Source of the DNA: Magnetospirillum sp. 15-1
GTDB taxonomy: Bacteria; Pseudomonadota; Alphaproteobacteria; Rhodospirillales; Magnetospirillaceae
Assembly (NCBI RefSeq): GCF_900184795.1
Contig: NZ_FXXN01000027.1
Span: 1 to 41,289 of the forward strand
Direction of reading: 5' to 3'
Length of the DNA stretch: 41,289 nucleotides
Shown here: in pieces, positions 18,518 to 26,714 of the stretch
Numbering within the stretch: position 1 is the first letter of the stretch
How the letters are laid out: each line of letters starts with the position of its first letter
Made by a program: the position numbers and the translations under genes
Notes under the pieces: model-generated
What the model was told of the DNA's origin: nothing
Database searches by the model: none
Seen by the model: only the letters and a program-made list of their open reading frames with translations

Positions 18518-19447
18518 ATGATCGTCTCGGCCAGCTACCGCACCGATATTCCAGCCTTTTACGGCCGTTGGTTCCTCAACCGTTTCCGGGCGGGATGGGC
18601 CAAGGCGGTCAATCCCTATGGACGGCAGGTCTCCACCATTCCGCTGCGCCAAGGCGTGGACGGCTTCGTGTTCTGGACGCGCAATCCCGGACCGTTCCTC
18701 GGCGTCCTGGCCGAAATCCGCCGGGCCGGGATGCCATTCGTCCTCCACTACACGCTGACCGGCTATCCCCGCGCCCTGGAAACCTCGGTGATCGAGGTGG
18801 AACGCTCGCTGTCGCTGATGAAGGAGTTGGTCGACACCCACGGGCCGCGGGCGGTGGTGTGGCGCTACGACCCCATCCTCGCCACCTCGCTCACCCCCCT
18901 GGAATGGCACGCGGAAAATTTCACCCGGCTGGCGGCACGGCTGGAAGGAATCACCGACGAGGTGTCGGTATCCTTCGCCACCCTCTACCGCAAGACCGAA
19001 CGCAATCTGGCCGCCGCCGCCCGCGCCCACCGTTTTGGCTGGAGCGATCCACCGCCCGAGGACAAGCGCACCCTGCTGCGCCGGCTGGCCGCGTCGGGCG
19101 CCGCCCATGGCATTCGCCTGACGCTGTGCTCGCAACCCGATCTGCTGACGGCGGGCGTGGAGCCGTCGGCCTGCATCGACGCAAGGCGGCTGGAGGACGT
19201 GGCGAAAGGTTGGGGACTGGACCGCCGGATCGCCGCCAAGGTCAAGGGCAACCGCCCCGGCTGCCTGTGCCATGAAAGCCGCGACATCGGCGAGTACGAC
19301 ACCTGCCCGCACGGCTGCACCTATTGTTATGCGGTCAACACCCGCACCCTGGCCAAGCGCCGCCATGCCGAGCATGACCCCGATTCGGAATTCCTGCTGC
19401 CGCCGCCCTGGCTGGAGCAGGGAGACGCACCGCCAACCCTGCTGTGA
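18518..19447 (+). CDS. DUF1848 (SplB-like) Fe-S protein
   Basis: This 309-residue protein starts MIVSASYRTDIPAFYGRWF, the DUF1848 N-terminus; an in-frame GTG 36 bases upstream is less likely. Inner motifs are FVFWTRNPGPFL, HYTLTGYP and VVWRYDPI. The C-terminal cluster Cys249, 251, 263, 267 and 270 (DTCPHGCTYCYA) is likely to bind an Fe-S cluster; related annotations call it radical-SAM-like. Substrate is unknown. It is divergent from the transglycosylase gene and alone on the plus strand. Confidence 0.85.
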   Translation: MIVSASYRTDIPAFYGRWFLNRFRAGWAKAVNPYGRQVSTIPLRQGVDGFVFWTRNPGPFLGVLAEIRRAGMPFVLHYTLTGYPRALETSVIEVERSLSLMKELVDTHGPRAVVWRYDPILATSLTPLEWHAENFTRLAARLEGITDEVSVSFATLYRKTERNLAAAARAHRFGWSDPPPEDKRTLLRRLAASGAAHGIRLTLCSQPDLLTAGVEPSACIDARRLEDVAKGWGLDRRIAAKVKGNRPGCLCHESRDIGEYDTCPHGCTYCYAVNTRTLAKRRHAEHDPDSEFLLPPPWLEQGDAPPTLL

Positions 19448-19472
19448 CGCAAAGGCCGTGATCCATCACACT

Positions 19473-19558
19473 TAGGCCCAAGGGGCCGCGCCGCTTATGC
19501 GGCGGGAGCAAAGGGTCGCGGAGGCGGCCCGCCCGGCGATTGAGGGACTGGAAAATAA
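19473..19558. repeat. Dispersed hairpin repeat, copy 1 (86 bp)
   Basis: It runs from TAGGCCCAAGGGG to GACTGGAAAATAA. Hairpin A is CGCCGC-TTAT-GCGGCG. Hairpin B is GGGTCGC-GGAG-GCGGCCC, with one G-U pair. It differs from copy 2 at five positions, four of which are paired changes in hairpin A that keep all six base pairs. Confidence 0.85.
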
Positions 19559-19562
19559 CCCC

Positions 19563-19648
19563 TAGGCCCAAGGGGCCGCGCGCCTTATGGCGCGGGAGCC
19601 AAGGGTCGCGGAGGCGGCCCGCCCGGCGATTGAGGGACTGGAAAATAA
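19563..19648. repeat. Dispersed hairpin repeat, copy 2 (86 bp)
   Basis: Same length and boundaries as copy 1, starting four bases after it. Hairpin A here is CGCGCC-TTAT-GGCGCG, i.e. two bases swapped in each arm with pairing kept. Hairpin B is unchanged. Confidence 0.85.
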
Positions 19649-19650
19649 GT

Positions 19651-19689
19651 ACGGCGGCCGATGCCAGGGGGGGAAGCATCGACCGCCGT
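19651..19689. other. Long stem-loop with G-rich loop
   Basis: ACGGCGGCCGATGC (19651-19664) pairs with GCATCGACCGCCGT (19676-19689) over 14 bases with one mismatch. The 11-base loop contains seven consecutive G. It directly follows repeat copy 2. No T-tract follows on either strand. Confidence 0.75.
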
Positions 19690-19854
19690 GTCTGGCCGGC
19701 TCGCCGCCTGAGAGGGGACGGGGGGCGGGAGCCTTGCGGAGGGCCATGACGCGGATCATCGGGGCCAATTGTGGCGATTTCATGGGCGGCATGCGACGTC
19801 CTCCCAAGAATTTGTCTTTTCCCAAGGCCGGCGTTGGGGGTAGTTTTCTTCCGC

Positions 19855-19882
19855 TTGAACCCCCACTTAAGGGTGGTATCCT
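19855..19882 (+). promoter_or_regulatory. Candidate sigma-70-type promoter of acnB
   Basis: TTGAAC (19855-19860) and TATCCT (19877-19882) are spaced by 16 bases. Transcription from about 19889 would give a leader of about 110 bases with a small hairpin CCTCG/CGAGG (19902-19906 with 19915-19919) before the ribosome site. Confidence 0.45.
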
Positions 19883-19999
19883 GCGCGCCGGACACCGGGG
19901 GCCTCGACAACAGCCGAGGTCGCGGCGTTTGCGTGCGTCCAACGGATCGGCCGAACCACCCGGAAGTGGGGCCGCAACCTTGATCGAGAGGATTACGCC

Positions 20000-22585
20000 G
20001 TGCTTGAAGCCTATCGCCAGCATGTCGCCGAACGCGCCGCGCTCGGAATTCCCCCCCTGCCGCTGTCGGCGGAGCAGACCGAGGCCCTGGTCGGCCTGCT
20101 GCTCAATCCGCCCAAGGGCGAGGAGCAAGCCCTCGTCGATCTGATCACCTATCGCGTCCCCGCCGGCGTGGACGACGCCGCCAAGATCAAGGCCGAGTTC
20201 CTGGACAAGGTCGCCAAGGGCACCGTGGCCTGCGCGCTGATCAGCCGCGAGAAGGCCGCCGAACTGCTGGGCACCATGCTGGGCGGCTTCAACGTCAAGC
20301 CGCTGATCGAGCTGCTGGGCGACGCCAAGATCGGCGCCGTGGCCGCCGAAGGCCTGAAGAAGACCCTGCTGGTGTTCGACTTCTTCCATGACGTCAAGGA
20401 ACTGGCCGACAAGGGCAACGCCAACGCCAAGGCGGTGCTGCAGTCCTGGGCCGACGCCGAGTGGTTCACCTCGCGTCCGGAAGTGCCGAAGTCGCTGACC
20501 GTCACCATCTTCAAGGTGACCGGCGAGACCAACACCGACGACCTGTCGCCGGCCCCCGACGCCTGGAGCCGTCCCGACATCCCGCTGCATGCGCTGGCCA
20601 TGCTGAAGAACCCCCGCCCCGGCATCGAAGCGGACGAGCCCGGTTCGCGCGGTCCGCTGAAGCAGCTCGACGCCCTGGCCAAGAAGGGCAACCTGGTGGC
20701 CTATGTGGGCGACGTGGTGGGCACCGGCTCGTCGCGCAAGTCCGCCACCAACTCGGTGCTGTGGTTCACCGGCGAGGACATCCCCTTCGTGCCGAACAAG
20801 CGCTTCGGCGGCGTCTGCCTGGGCACCAAGATCGCCCCCATCTTCTACAACACCATGGAAGATGCCGGCGCGCTGCCCATCGAGCTGGACGTCAACCAGA
20901 TGAACATGGGCGACGTGGTCGAGCTGCGTCCCTATGAGGGCAAGGCGCTGAAGGACGGCAAGGTCATCGCCGAGTTCACCGTCAAGTCCGAGGTGATCTT
21001 CGACGAGGTGCGCGCCGGCGGCCGCATTCCGCTGATCATCGGCCGCGGCCTGACCGCCAAGGCCCGCGAGTCCCTGGGTCTGCCGGTCTCCACCCTGTTC
21101 CGCCTGCCGGCCGTTCCCAAGGACACCGGCAAGGGCTTCAGCCTCGCCCAGAAGATGGTCGGCCGCGCCTGTGGCCTGCCCGAGGGCAAGGGCATGCGCC
21201 CCGGCACCTATTGCGAACCCCGCATGACCACGGTGGGCAGCCAGGACACCACCGGCCCCATGACCCGCGACGAGTTGAAGGACCTGGCCTGTCTCGGCTT
21301 CTCCGCCGACATGGTGATGCAGTCCTTCTGCCACACCGCCGCCTACCCCAAGCTGGTGGACGTCAAGACCCACCGCGAACTGCCGGGCTTCATCTCGACT
21401 CGTGGCGGCGTGGCCCTGCGTCCCGGTGACGGCGTCATCCATTCGTGGCTGAACCGCCTGCTGCTGCCCGACACCGTGGGCACCGGCGGCGATTCCCACA
21501 CCCGCTTCCCCATCGGCATCTCCTTCCCGGCCGGTTCCGGTCTGGTGGCCTTCGCCGCCGCCACCGGCGTCATGCCGTTGGACATGCCGGAATCGGTGCT
21601 GGTCCGCTTCAAGGGCAAGATGCAGCAGGGCGTCACGCTGCGTGATCTGGTCAACGCCATCCCGCTCTATGCCATCCGCGCCGGTCTGCTGACCGTCGAG
21701 AAGAAGGGCAAGAAGAACGTCTTCTCCGGCCGCATCCTCGAGATCGAGGGCCTGCCCGACTTGAAGGTCGAGCAGGCGTTCGAGTTGTCCGATGCCGCCG
21801 CCGAGCGTTCGGCCGCCGCCTGCTCGGTGCGTTTGGACAAGGCTCCGATCATCGAGTACATGACGTCCAATATCACGCTCATGAAGTGGATGATCGCCAA
21901 CGGCTATCAGGACCCGCGCACGCTGGGCCGCCGCATCAAGGCCATGGAGGAGTGGATCGCCAAGCCCAACCTGCTGGCCCCCGATGCCGACGCCGAATAC
22001 GCCGCCGTGATCGAGATCGATCTGGCCGACATCAAGGAGCCCATCGTCGCCTGCCCGAACGATCCCGACGACGTCAAGCTGCTGTCCGAAGTGGCCGGCG
22101 CCAAGATCGACGAGGTGTTCATCGGCTCGTGCATGACCAATATCGGTCACTTCCGCGCCGCCGGTAAGGTGCTGGAAGGCAAGTCCGACATCCCGACGCG
22201 GCTGTGGATCGCGCCCCCCACCAAGATGGACGCCATGATCCTTAACGAGGAAGGCTATTACTCGGTGCTGGGCAAGTCCGGGGCGCGGATGGAGATGCCC
22301 GGCTGCTCGCTGTGCATGGGCAATCAGGCGCAGATCCGCAAGGGCTCGACCGCCATGTCCACCTCGACGCGGAACTTCCCCAACCGCCTGGGCATCGACA
22401 CCAACGTCTATCTCGGCTCCGCCGAGCTGGCCGCCGTCTGCGCCCTGATGGGCAAGATCCCCAGCGTCGCCGAGTACATGGAGCAGGTGAACGTGGTCAA
22501 CGCCAAGGCCGCCGACATCTATCGCTACATGAACTTCGACCAGATCGCCGAGTTCAGGGACGTGGCCGCCAAGGTCGCCGTCTGA
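20000..22585 (+). CDS. acnB: Aconitate hydratase B
   Basis: This 861-residue cytosolic TCA enzyme interconverts citrate and isocitrate with a [4Fe-4S] cluster. It has the AcnB domain order: HEAT-like N-terminus, swivel domain, then catalytic domains. Cluster ligands are visible as Cys711 ([11 protein letters not shown]), Cys769 and Cys772 ([11 protein letters not shown]). Other landmarks are [17 protein letters not shown] and [17 protein letters not shown]. The GTG start has AGAGGA upstream. E. coli AcnB is of similar length (~865). It is monocistronic, with its own terminator. Confidence 0.98.
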   Translation: MLEAYRQHVAERAALGIPPLPLSAEQTEALVGLLLNPPKGEEQALVDLITYRVPAGVDDAAKIKAEFLDKVAKGTVACALISREKAAELLGTMLGGFNVKPLIELLGDAKIGAVAAEGLKKTLLVFDFFHDVKELADKGNANAKAVLQSWADAEWFTSRPEVPKSLTVTIFKVTGETNTDDLSPAPDAWSRPDIPLHALAMLKNPRPGIEADEPGSRGPLKQLDALAKKGNLVAYVGDVVGTGSSRKSATNSVLWFTGEDIPFVPNKRFGGVCLGTKIAPIFYNTMEDAGALPIELDVNQMNMGDVVELRPYEGKALKDGKVIAEFTVKSEVIFDEVRAGGRIPLIIGRGLTAKARESLGLPVSTLFRLPAVPKDTGKGFSLAQKMVGRACGLPEGKGMRPGTYCEPRMTTVGSQDTTGPMTRDELKDLACLGFSADMVMQSFCHTAAYPKLVDVKTHRELPGFISTRGGVALRPGDGVIHSWLNRLLLPDTVGTGGDSHTRFPIGISFPAGSGLVAFAAATGVMPLDMPESVLVRFKGKMQQGVTLRDLVNAIPLYAIRAGLLTVEKKGKKNVFSGRILEIEGLPDLKVEQAFELSDAAAERSAAACSVRLDKAPIIEYMTSNITLMKWMIANGYQDPRTLGRRIKAMEEWIAKPNLLAPDADAEYAAVIEIDLADIKEPIVACPNDPDDVKLLSEVAGAKIDEVFIGSCMTNIGHFRAAGKVLEGKSDIPTRLWIAPPTKMDAMILNEEGYYSVLGKSGARMEMPGCSLCMGNQAQIRKGSTAMSTSTRNFPNRLGIDTNVYLGSAELAAVCALMGKIPSVAEYMEQVNVVNAKAADIYRYMNFDQIAEFRDVAAKVAV

Positions 22586-22610
22586 CCCGACGCGAAGTGA
22601 TGGAATGGAA

Positions 22611-22640
22611 GCCCCCGCCGGGAAACCGGCGGGGGCTTTT
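22611..22640 (+). terminator. Intrinsic terminator of acnB
   Basis: GCCCCCGCCGG (22611-22621) and CCGGCGGGGGC (22626-22636) form a perfect 11-bp stem closed by a GAAA tetraloop, followed by TTTT. It begins 25 bases after the acnB stop. Confidence 0.95.
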
Positions 22641-22815
22641 CCTTGATACCCGCCGGCATCACTCCGGCCGGTGATGCCCAGGCGACGGCCAAGTGATCGG
22701 GCGATCCTTCGCCGGGAAACTTGCCGCGCCTTTTTCTCTTTCTAATGTTTGTTGCCGTTCCGGCCACGCCATGGCATCCTGATCTCCACTCCTTGTGATT
22801 GCGCGGAAAAGGGCC

Positions 22816-23586
22816 ATGTTCCCGGCGCACAAAATTCCCACCAGCGGCAACCCCCTGATCGACCAGCAGCACGGCCGGCTGACCGAATTGATCCGTCACG
22901 CCGTCATGGCGGCACGCGACACGGACAGGGCCGCGCCGTTCGAGGAATCGCTGGCCGAGTTCCGCCGCGCCCTCGCCCACCATTTCGCGGTGGAGAAGGT
23001 GATCTTCAGCGGGGCGGGATTCGACGCCGCCAGCGGCCATGAACAGGCGCACGCCATCATCCTCGAGCATCTGGAGGCCGATCTGGCGTCGGTAAAGGAT
23101 CTGTCGACGGTCCAGGCCCGCCACCGCCTCCTGGAAAAGCTCGAGCGGATTCTGCTGGAGCACGAAATGCTGGAGGATGCCGCCTATTGGGATGCGGTCC
23201 GCGCCCATTCCAGCAGCCCGATCCTGAAATGGACCGACCTGATGGTCATCGGGATCGACTGGGTGGACAGCCAGCACCGGCACATGGTCGACTTGCTCAA
23301 CCAACTGTCACAGGCCGCCCGGACCGGGGATCACCCCACCTGCGCCCGGCTGCTGCAGCAATTCCTCCATCTGACCCACAGCCACTTCGCGGCCGAGGAA
23401 CGGCACCTGGAGGCCCGGGGCAAACCCCTGTCCCGCCACCGGGCCGACCATGCCCGCATGCTGTCGGGACTGGACGAACTGGCGACGACGGACGGCCATG
23501 GCCCCCTCGTCCTGGTGGACCATTATCTACGGTTCTGGGTGATGGAACACATCCTGGGCATCGATCGCCAGGATTTGGCGGTATGA
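22816..23586 (+). CDS. Tandem-domain bacteriohemerythrin
   Basis: This 256-residue protein has two hemerythrin domains. Each keeps the diiron ligand pattern: domain 1 has DQQH, HHFAVE, HEQAH and HEMLED; domain 2 has DSQHRH, HSHFAAEE, HRADHARM and HILGID. The ATG at 22816 has AAAGGG just upstream; a GTG 21 bases earlier is in frame. Hemerythrins bind O2 at a diiron site and serve in oxygen storage, sensing or delivery in microaerophiles. There is no signal peptide, so it is cytosolic. It is a single gene with no obvious partner. Confidence 0.9.
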   Translation: MFPAHKIPTSGNPLIDQQHGRLTELIRHAVMAARDTDRAAPFEESLAEFRRALAHHFAVEKVIFSGAGFDAASGHEQAHAIILEHLEADLASVKDLSTVQARHRLLEKLERILLEHEMLEDAAYWDAVRAHSSSPILKWTDLMVIGIDWVDSQHRHMVDLLNQLSQAARTGDHPTCARLLQQFLHLTHSHFAAEERHLEARGKPLSRHRADHARMLSGLDELATTDGHGPLVLVDHYLRFWVMEHILGIDRQDLAV

Positions 23587-23624
23587 GGCGGGCTTGACGC
23601 CCGCCTCACCGGAAACTTCGCCCC

Positions 23625-24557
23625 TCAGCCCCGCCGGGCCTGAACCCGGCCGAGGTGAGCCTGATCGTAGCGCACCAACTCGTTATGGCGGATCAGGGAG
23701 CGGATGGTCTGCACATAGGCATCACCGCGCTCGGAATAGGTGGAGAGCGCCGCCGCCAGGGCATGGCCGTCGGGCCGCACCCCATCGGAACGGGTCTGGG
23801 CCCGCACCCGCCGCAATCCCTCATAGGCGCGGTGAGTGTTGAGGTTGTGCACATAGGCGCGCACCGCCTCGTACAGCGTGGTGAAGTTGCGCATGCCGGT
23901 GCCGTCGGCGGAAACCTCGACGGTATGGCCGAACAGGTTGCGCGAACGCCGTACCAGTTTCGAGGTGCCCCAGCCGGATTCCTCGGCTGACTGGGCCAGG
24001 GCCAGGGACGGCGGCACCACGTCGACGCGGGACAGCAGCTTGCGCAGGTTGCCGTCCTCCACCTCGTAGCGCTCGGCGAGGTCGGCCAGCCAGGCCTGAT
24101 CCGAAGCGGCGATGTGCAGGCGGTTGGCCTTGCGGTTCATGATGTCGAGCAGACGCGAGCGCTCGGCGGCGATCTCCTCGTCCGCCGCCAGCACCAGGGG
24201 CAGCATGACGCGCAGGAACACCGCCTTCTTGCCCTCGATGTCGGGCAGATCGTCGATGTCGCCGGGAATATGGGGAAGGAACAGCGGCGGCACCTCGGCC
24301 TGACCGGCCGCCACCGCTTCGAGGCGGTAGCCCATGCGGTCCAGGGCCAGATTGAGGCGAGCAGCACTGCTGACGTCGTCACCGGTAAGAAGGGCGGCCT
24401 GCGGCTGCGGCGGGGCCTCCTGAACCTGGGGACGGGCCACCGCGACGGGCGCGGCGGTATTGTGAAGAACCAACCAGTAAAGTCCGCCAACCGCGCCCAG
24501 AAGGGCTGCAAAACTGACGACTGTGAAGATTCGGGATCCGATCGACCCGCATCGCAT
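23625..24557 (-). CDS. Bax-like membrane-anchored glucosaminidase-domain protein
   Basis: This 310-residue protein has an N-terminal membrane anchor (IFTVVSFAALLGAVGGLYWLV, about 10-30) and a proline-rich linker. The C-terminal glucosaminidase (PF01832, Bax-type) domain has VPPSLALAQSAEESGWGTSKL with candidate catalytic Glu192/193, then RNLFGH and YVHNLNTHRAYEGLR. Such enzymes cut peptidoglycan or related glycans in the periplasm. It has an FNR-like site about 60 bases upstream of the start and is transcribed separately from the nfu-like gene. Confidence 0.85.
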   Translation of the reverse strand: MRCGSIGSRIFTVVSFAALLGAVGGLYWLVLHNTAAPVAVARPQVQEAPPQPQAALLTGDDVSSAARLNLALDRMGYRLEAVAAGQAEVPPLFLPHIPGDIDDLPDIEGKKAVFLRVMLPLVLAADEEIAAERSRLLDIMNRKANRLHIAASDQAWLADLAERYEVEDGNLRKLLSRVDVVPPSLALAQSAEESGWGTSKLVRRSRNLFGHTVEVSADGTGMRNFTTLYEAVRAYVHNLNTHRAYEGLRRVRAQTRSDGVRPDGHALAAALSTYSERGDAYVQTIRSLIRHNELVRYDQAHLGRVQARRG

Positions 24558-24615
24558 ATCGGCCTGCCTCCATTTTGTTGCAGTGCAATATCGACAAAGA
24601 CCATACCCGAGGCGA

Positions 24616-24629
24616 TTGAGCTAAATCAA
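24616..24629 (-). promoter_or_regulatory. FNR/CRP-like box upstream of the glucosaminidase gene
   Basis: TTGAGCTAAATCAA matches the FNR consensus TTGAT-N4-ATCAA at nine of ten defined positions. Its centre is about 65 bases upstream of the ATG at 24557. This is compatible with a class II activator position if transcription starts near 24581. Confidence 0.45.
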
Positions 24630-24719
24630 CCCAAAACCGCCCGATATACGAACATAAACAGAACACGCCCCGGGCCAGGGGCGCGGAGCGTGTCTATTAA
24701 TCAGTGCAAAAAGAGACGT

Positions 24720-25268
24720 TTAGTCGACGGCTTGGACGGCCATCACCTCGGGAACATAATACTTCAGCATGTTCTCGATACCGTGCTTCAAGGTGGCGCT
24801 GGAGCTGGGGCAGCCCGAGCATGCGCCCTGCAGGTGCAGGTAGACGATGCCGTCCTCGAAGGCGCGGAAGATGATGTCGCCGCCGTCCTGGGCCACGGCC
24901 GGACGCACGCGGGTGTCCAGCAGCTCCTTGATCTGCATGACGATTCCGTCGTCGTCGCCCGACGCGGCGGCCGCCTCGGAACCGGGATTGATCACCGGAT
25001 CGCCGGAATTGAAGTGGTCCATGATGGCCGCCAGCACCTGGGGCTTGACCACCTGCCAGTCGGCGGCATCGGCCTTGCCGACGGTGATGAAGTCGGTGCC
25101 GAGGAACACGCTGCCCACGCCGTCGATGGCGAACAGGCGGGTGGCGAGCGGCGAGCCGGCGGCGCGCGAGGAATCGGCGAAGTCGGCGGTACCCTGGCCC
25201 ATCACCACGGTGCCGGGCAGGAACTTCAGGGTGGCGGGATTGGGGGTGGGTTCGGTCTGGATGAACAT
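24720..25268 (-). CDS. Nfu-type iron-sulfur cluster scaffold
   Basis: This 182-residue protein has an N-terminal Nfu_N domain (MFIQTEPTPNPATLKFLPG) and a C-terminal NifU-like domain with the CxxC pair Cys150/Cys153 in LQGACSGCPSSSATLKHGIE. The start at 25268 has AAGGA upstream and matches the family N-terminus. It carries or transfers [4Fe-4S] clusters to client enzymes; AcnB and the Fe-S proteins here are plausible clients (inference). It is followed by 162 bases of AT-richer spacer before the glucosaminidase gene. Confidence 0.93.
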   Translation of the reverse strand: MFIQTEPTPNPATLKFLPGTVVMGQGTADFADSSRAAGSPLATRLFAIDGVGSVFLGTDFITVGKADAADWQVVKPQVLAAIMDHFNSGDPVINPGSEAAAASGDDDGIVMQIKELLDTRVRPAVAQDGGDIIFRAFEDGIVYLHLQGACSGCPSSSATLKHGIENMLKYYVPEVMAVQAVD

Positions 25269-25372
25269 GGGGGTCCTTACGCTTCGGAGCACGAAAACTG
25301 CCCCTAGTAGATGGCGTCGGCTATCTCCGAGTCAAGGCGTAGGATGAAGCCGGGTTCTCGAGACTCTTTCGA

Positions 25373-25392
25373 CGAACCCATTCATGGGTTCG
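25373..25392. other. 8-bp stem-loop between usp and nfu genes
   Basis: CGAACCCA and TGGGTTCG pair around TTCA. It lies downstream of the usp operon and upstream of the nfu start. It has no T-tract on the minus strand, so termination there is doubtful. Confidence 0.5.
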
Positions 25393-25404
25393 GAGTTGCG
25401 GGCA

Positions 25405-25470
25405 GGGCCCGGCGCGCCTTATGGCGCGGGAGCCAAGGGCCACGGAGCCGGCCCGCCCGGCGCTTGAGGG
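25405..25470. repeat. Dispersed hairpin repeat, copy 3 (partial, diverged)
   Basis: It matches the core of the two copies at 19.5 kb: CGCGCC-TTAT-GGCGCG, then GGGAGCCAAGGG, CGGAG, CGGCCCGCCCGGCG and TTGAGGG. The outer ends (TAGGCCCAAGGGG and GACTGGAAAATAA) are missing or changed. Hairpin A is kept and hairpin B is shortened to GGGCC/GGCCC. It sits just past the 3' end of the usp gene. Confidence 0.75.
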
Positions 25471-25476
25471 GCACAC

Positions 25477-25944
25477 TTAACTAATCGCATCGATCTGCTC
25501 GGGCGTCAGACTGCCGGGCACCAGGGTCAGCGGCACCCGCAGCTTGCCGATATACTTGCCGGTCAGCGCCGTCACCAGCGGCCCCGGTCCGCCCGGTCCG
25601 GTATCGGCGGCCAGGACCAGCACCGAGATGGAGGGCTCCTCGGCGATCAGGGCGATCAGCTCGTCGCGGGGATTGCCCTCGCGCACATAGAGCACCGGCG
25701 TATGGCCGGACATCTGGTTGACGTCGCCGGCCAGGCGGTTGAGCAGTTCCTCGGCCGCCTCGCGCGCTTCGGCGCGCATCAGATTGCCGATGGAGGCGAA
25801 ATGCTCGTACTCGGTGGGCTCGATCACGCGCAGCAGCGCCACCACCCCGTTGGAGGAATAGGCCCGGCGGCAGGCGAAGCGGAGCGCCGCCTGCATTTCG
25901 GGCGAATCGTCCACAACCACCAGGAACACGCGATTGGTCGGCAT
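25477..25944 (-). CDS. Universal stress protein (UspA) family
   Basis: This 155-residue cytosolic protein begins NRVFLVVVDDSPEMQAALRFACRRA and ends with a beta strand LRVPLTLVPG, the usual Usp alpha/beta fold. The ATP-binding glycine motif G2xG9xG(S/T) is not clear: the TGPGGPGPLVTALTGKYIG stretch is a variant. GGAGGA precedes the ATG. It follows the TIGR02186 gene by 20 bases and is probably the third gene of the TSUP operon. Confidence 0.88.
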   Translation of the reverse strand: MPTNRVFLVVVDDSPEMQAALRFACRRAYSSNGVVALLRVIEPTEYEHFASIGNLMRAEAREAAEELLNRLAGDVNQMSGHTPVLYVREGNPRDELIALIAEEPSISVLVLAADTGPGGPGPLVTALTGKYIGKLRVPLTLVPGSLTPEQIDAIS

Positions 25945-25964
25945 GATGTCCTCCCCGGAACTGC

Positions 25965-26714
25965 TCAGGCTTTCTTGAAGACCACCGCCGCCAGCCAGCC
26001 GGCCAAGGCGGCCAGCAGAATGGCGATGATGCCGTAGATGGCCGCCTGGTGATGGGCGAAGTCGAAAACATCGGCGCCGACGCCGATCTTGCTGACCACC
26101 AGCGGCGTGGTCTGGGCGCTGACCACCTGGCCGCCGGCCATCAGATAGACTTCGACCATGTAGACGCCCACCGGCACGTTGGCGGGAAAGTGCACGTCGG
26201 TGCGGAACAGGCGCTGGCTCAGCATGCCGATGTCCAGCACCTTGTCGCCGTACAGCCCCTTCTTCTGGTTGAGGCGGAGCAGCGCCTGACGGTACTGGCC
26301 CTGGTCGGCCCCGGTATCCTTGACCCGGATGTCCAGGTCCAGGTGGTCCAGGCCGATCTGGTGGCGGCCCAGGATGGCGGGCGACGCCAGTTGGTCCAGC
26401 GGGCGGGTCGAGGCCACCTGATAGAAGGACGGAGCGTTGTCCACCTTGGCGATGCCGGAATTGATCCAGATGCCGGCGGTGCGGTCCTTGCGGCGCAGGG
26501 TCTCGGTCTTGTTGGGGCCGCGCACCACCACCACCACGTCGCCCGACTTGCCGCCGTCGACCTCCTCGATGGCGCCGAACAGCAGCACGTCGGTACCGGC
26601 GAAACCGGTGGTGATGGCCACCAGATGCTTGGACAGGTCGGCGACCAGCGGCTCGGCGGCCCGGACCGGGGCGGCGGCGGCCAGCAGAACGAGAACGAGC
26701 CACAACCTCTTCAT
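25965..26714 (-). CDS. TIGR02186-family membrane-anchored protein
   Basis: This 249-residue protein has a signal peptide (MKRLWLVLVLLAAAAPVRAAE), a periplasmic beta-rich domain (LVAITTGFAGTDVLLFGAIE; VVVVRGP; FRTDVHFPANVPVGVYMVEVYLM) and one C-terminal membrane helix (IYGIIAILLAALAGWLAAVVF). This matches the alphaproteobacterial family TIGR02186, which is usually encoded next to a TauE/SafE permease. The ATG overlaps the permease stop (TGATG). Function is unknown; partnership with the permease is inferred from the coupling. Confidence 0.88.
   Translation of the reverse strand: MKRLWLVLVLLAAAAPVRAAEPLVADLSKHLVAITTGFAGTDVLLFGAIEEVDGGKSGDVVVVVRGPNKTETLRRKDRTAGIWINSGIAKVDNAPSFYQVASTRPLDQLASPAILGRHQIGLDHLDLDIRVKDTGADQGQYRQALLRLNQKKGLYGDKVLDIGMLSQRLFRTDVHFPANVPVGVYMVEVYLMAGGQVVSAQTTPLVVSKIGVGADVFDFAHHQAAIYGIIAILLAALAGWLAAVVFKKA

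Larger units (their letters stand above)
19448..19999. other. Intergenic region: tandem repeat, G-loop hairpin, acnB promoter
   Basis: These 552 bases hold no supported gene. They contain two tandem 86-bp repeat copies (19473-19648) and then a strong stem-loop (19651-19689). Next is about 165 bp with nothing recognised, followed by the candidate acnB promoter and leader. The long minus-strand open frame across the region is antisense to acnB and not coding. Confidence 0.7.

Noticed and set aside
19473-19648. Tandem repeat as a CRISPR array
   Set aside because: Only two copies, 86 bp long, four bases apart with no spacers, and no cas genes nearby.
19562-22150. 862-codon open frame on the minus strand
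   Set aside because: It is the antisense shadow of acnB, rich in His/Gly/Asp/Gln with no recognisable domain.
25373-25392. GGTTCG-containing hairpin as a tRNA T-arm or att site
   Set aside because: No acceptor, D or anticodon stems can be drawn around it, and no integrase is near.
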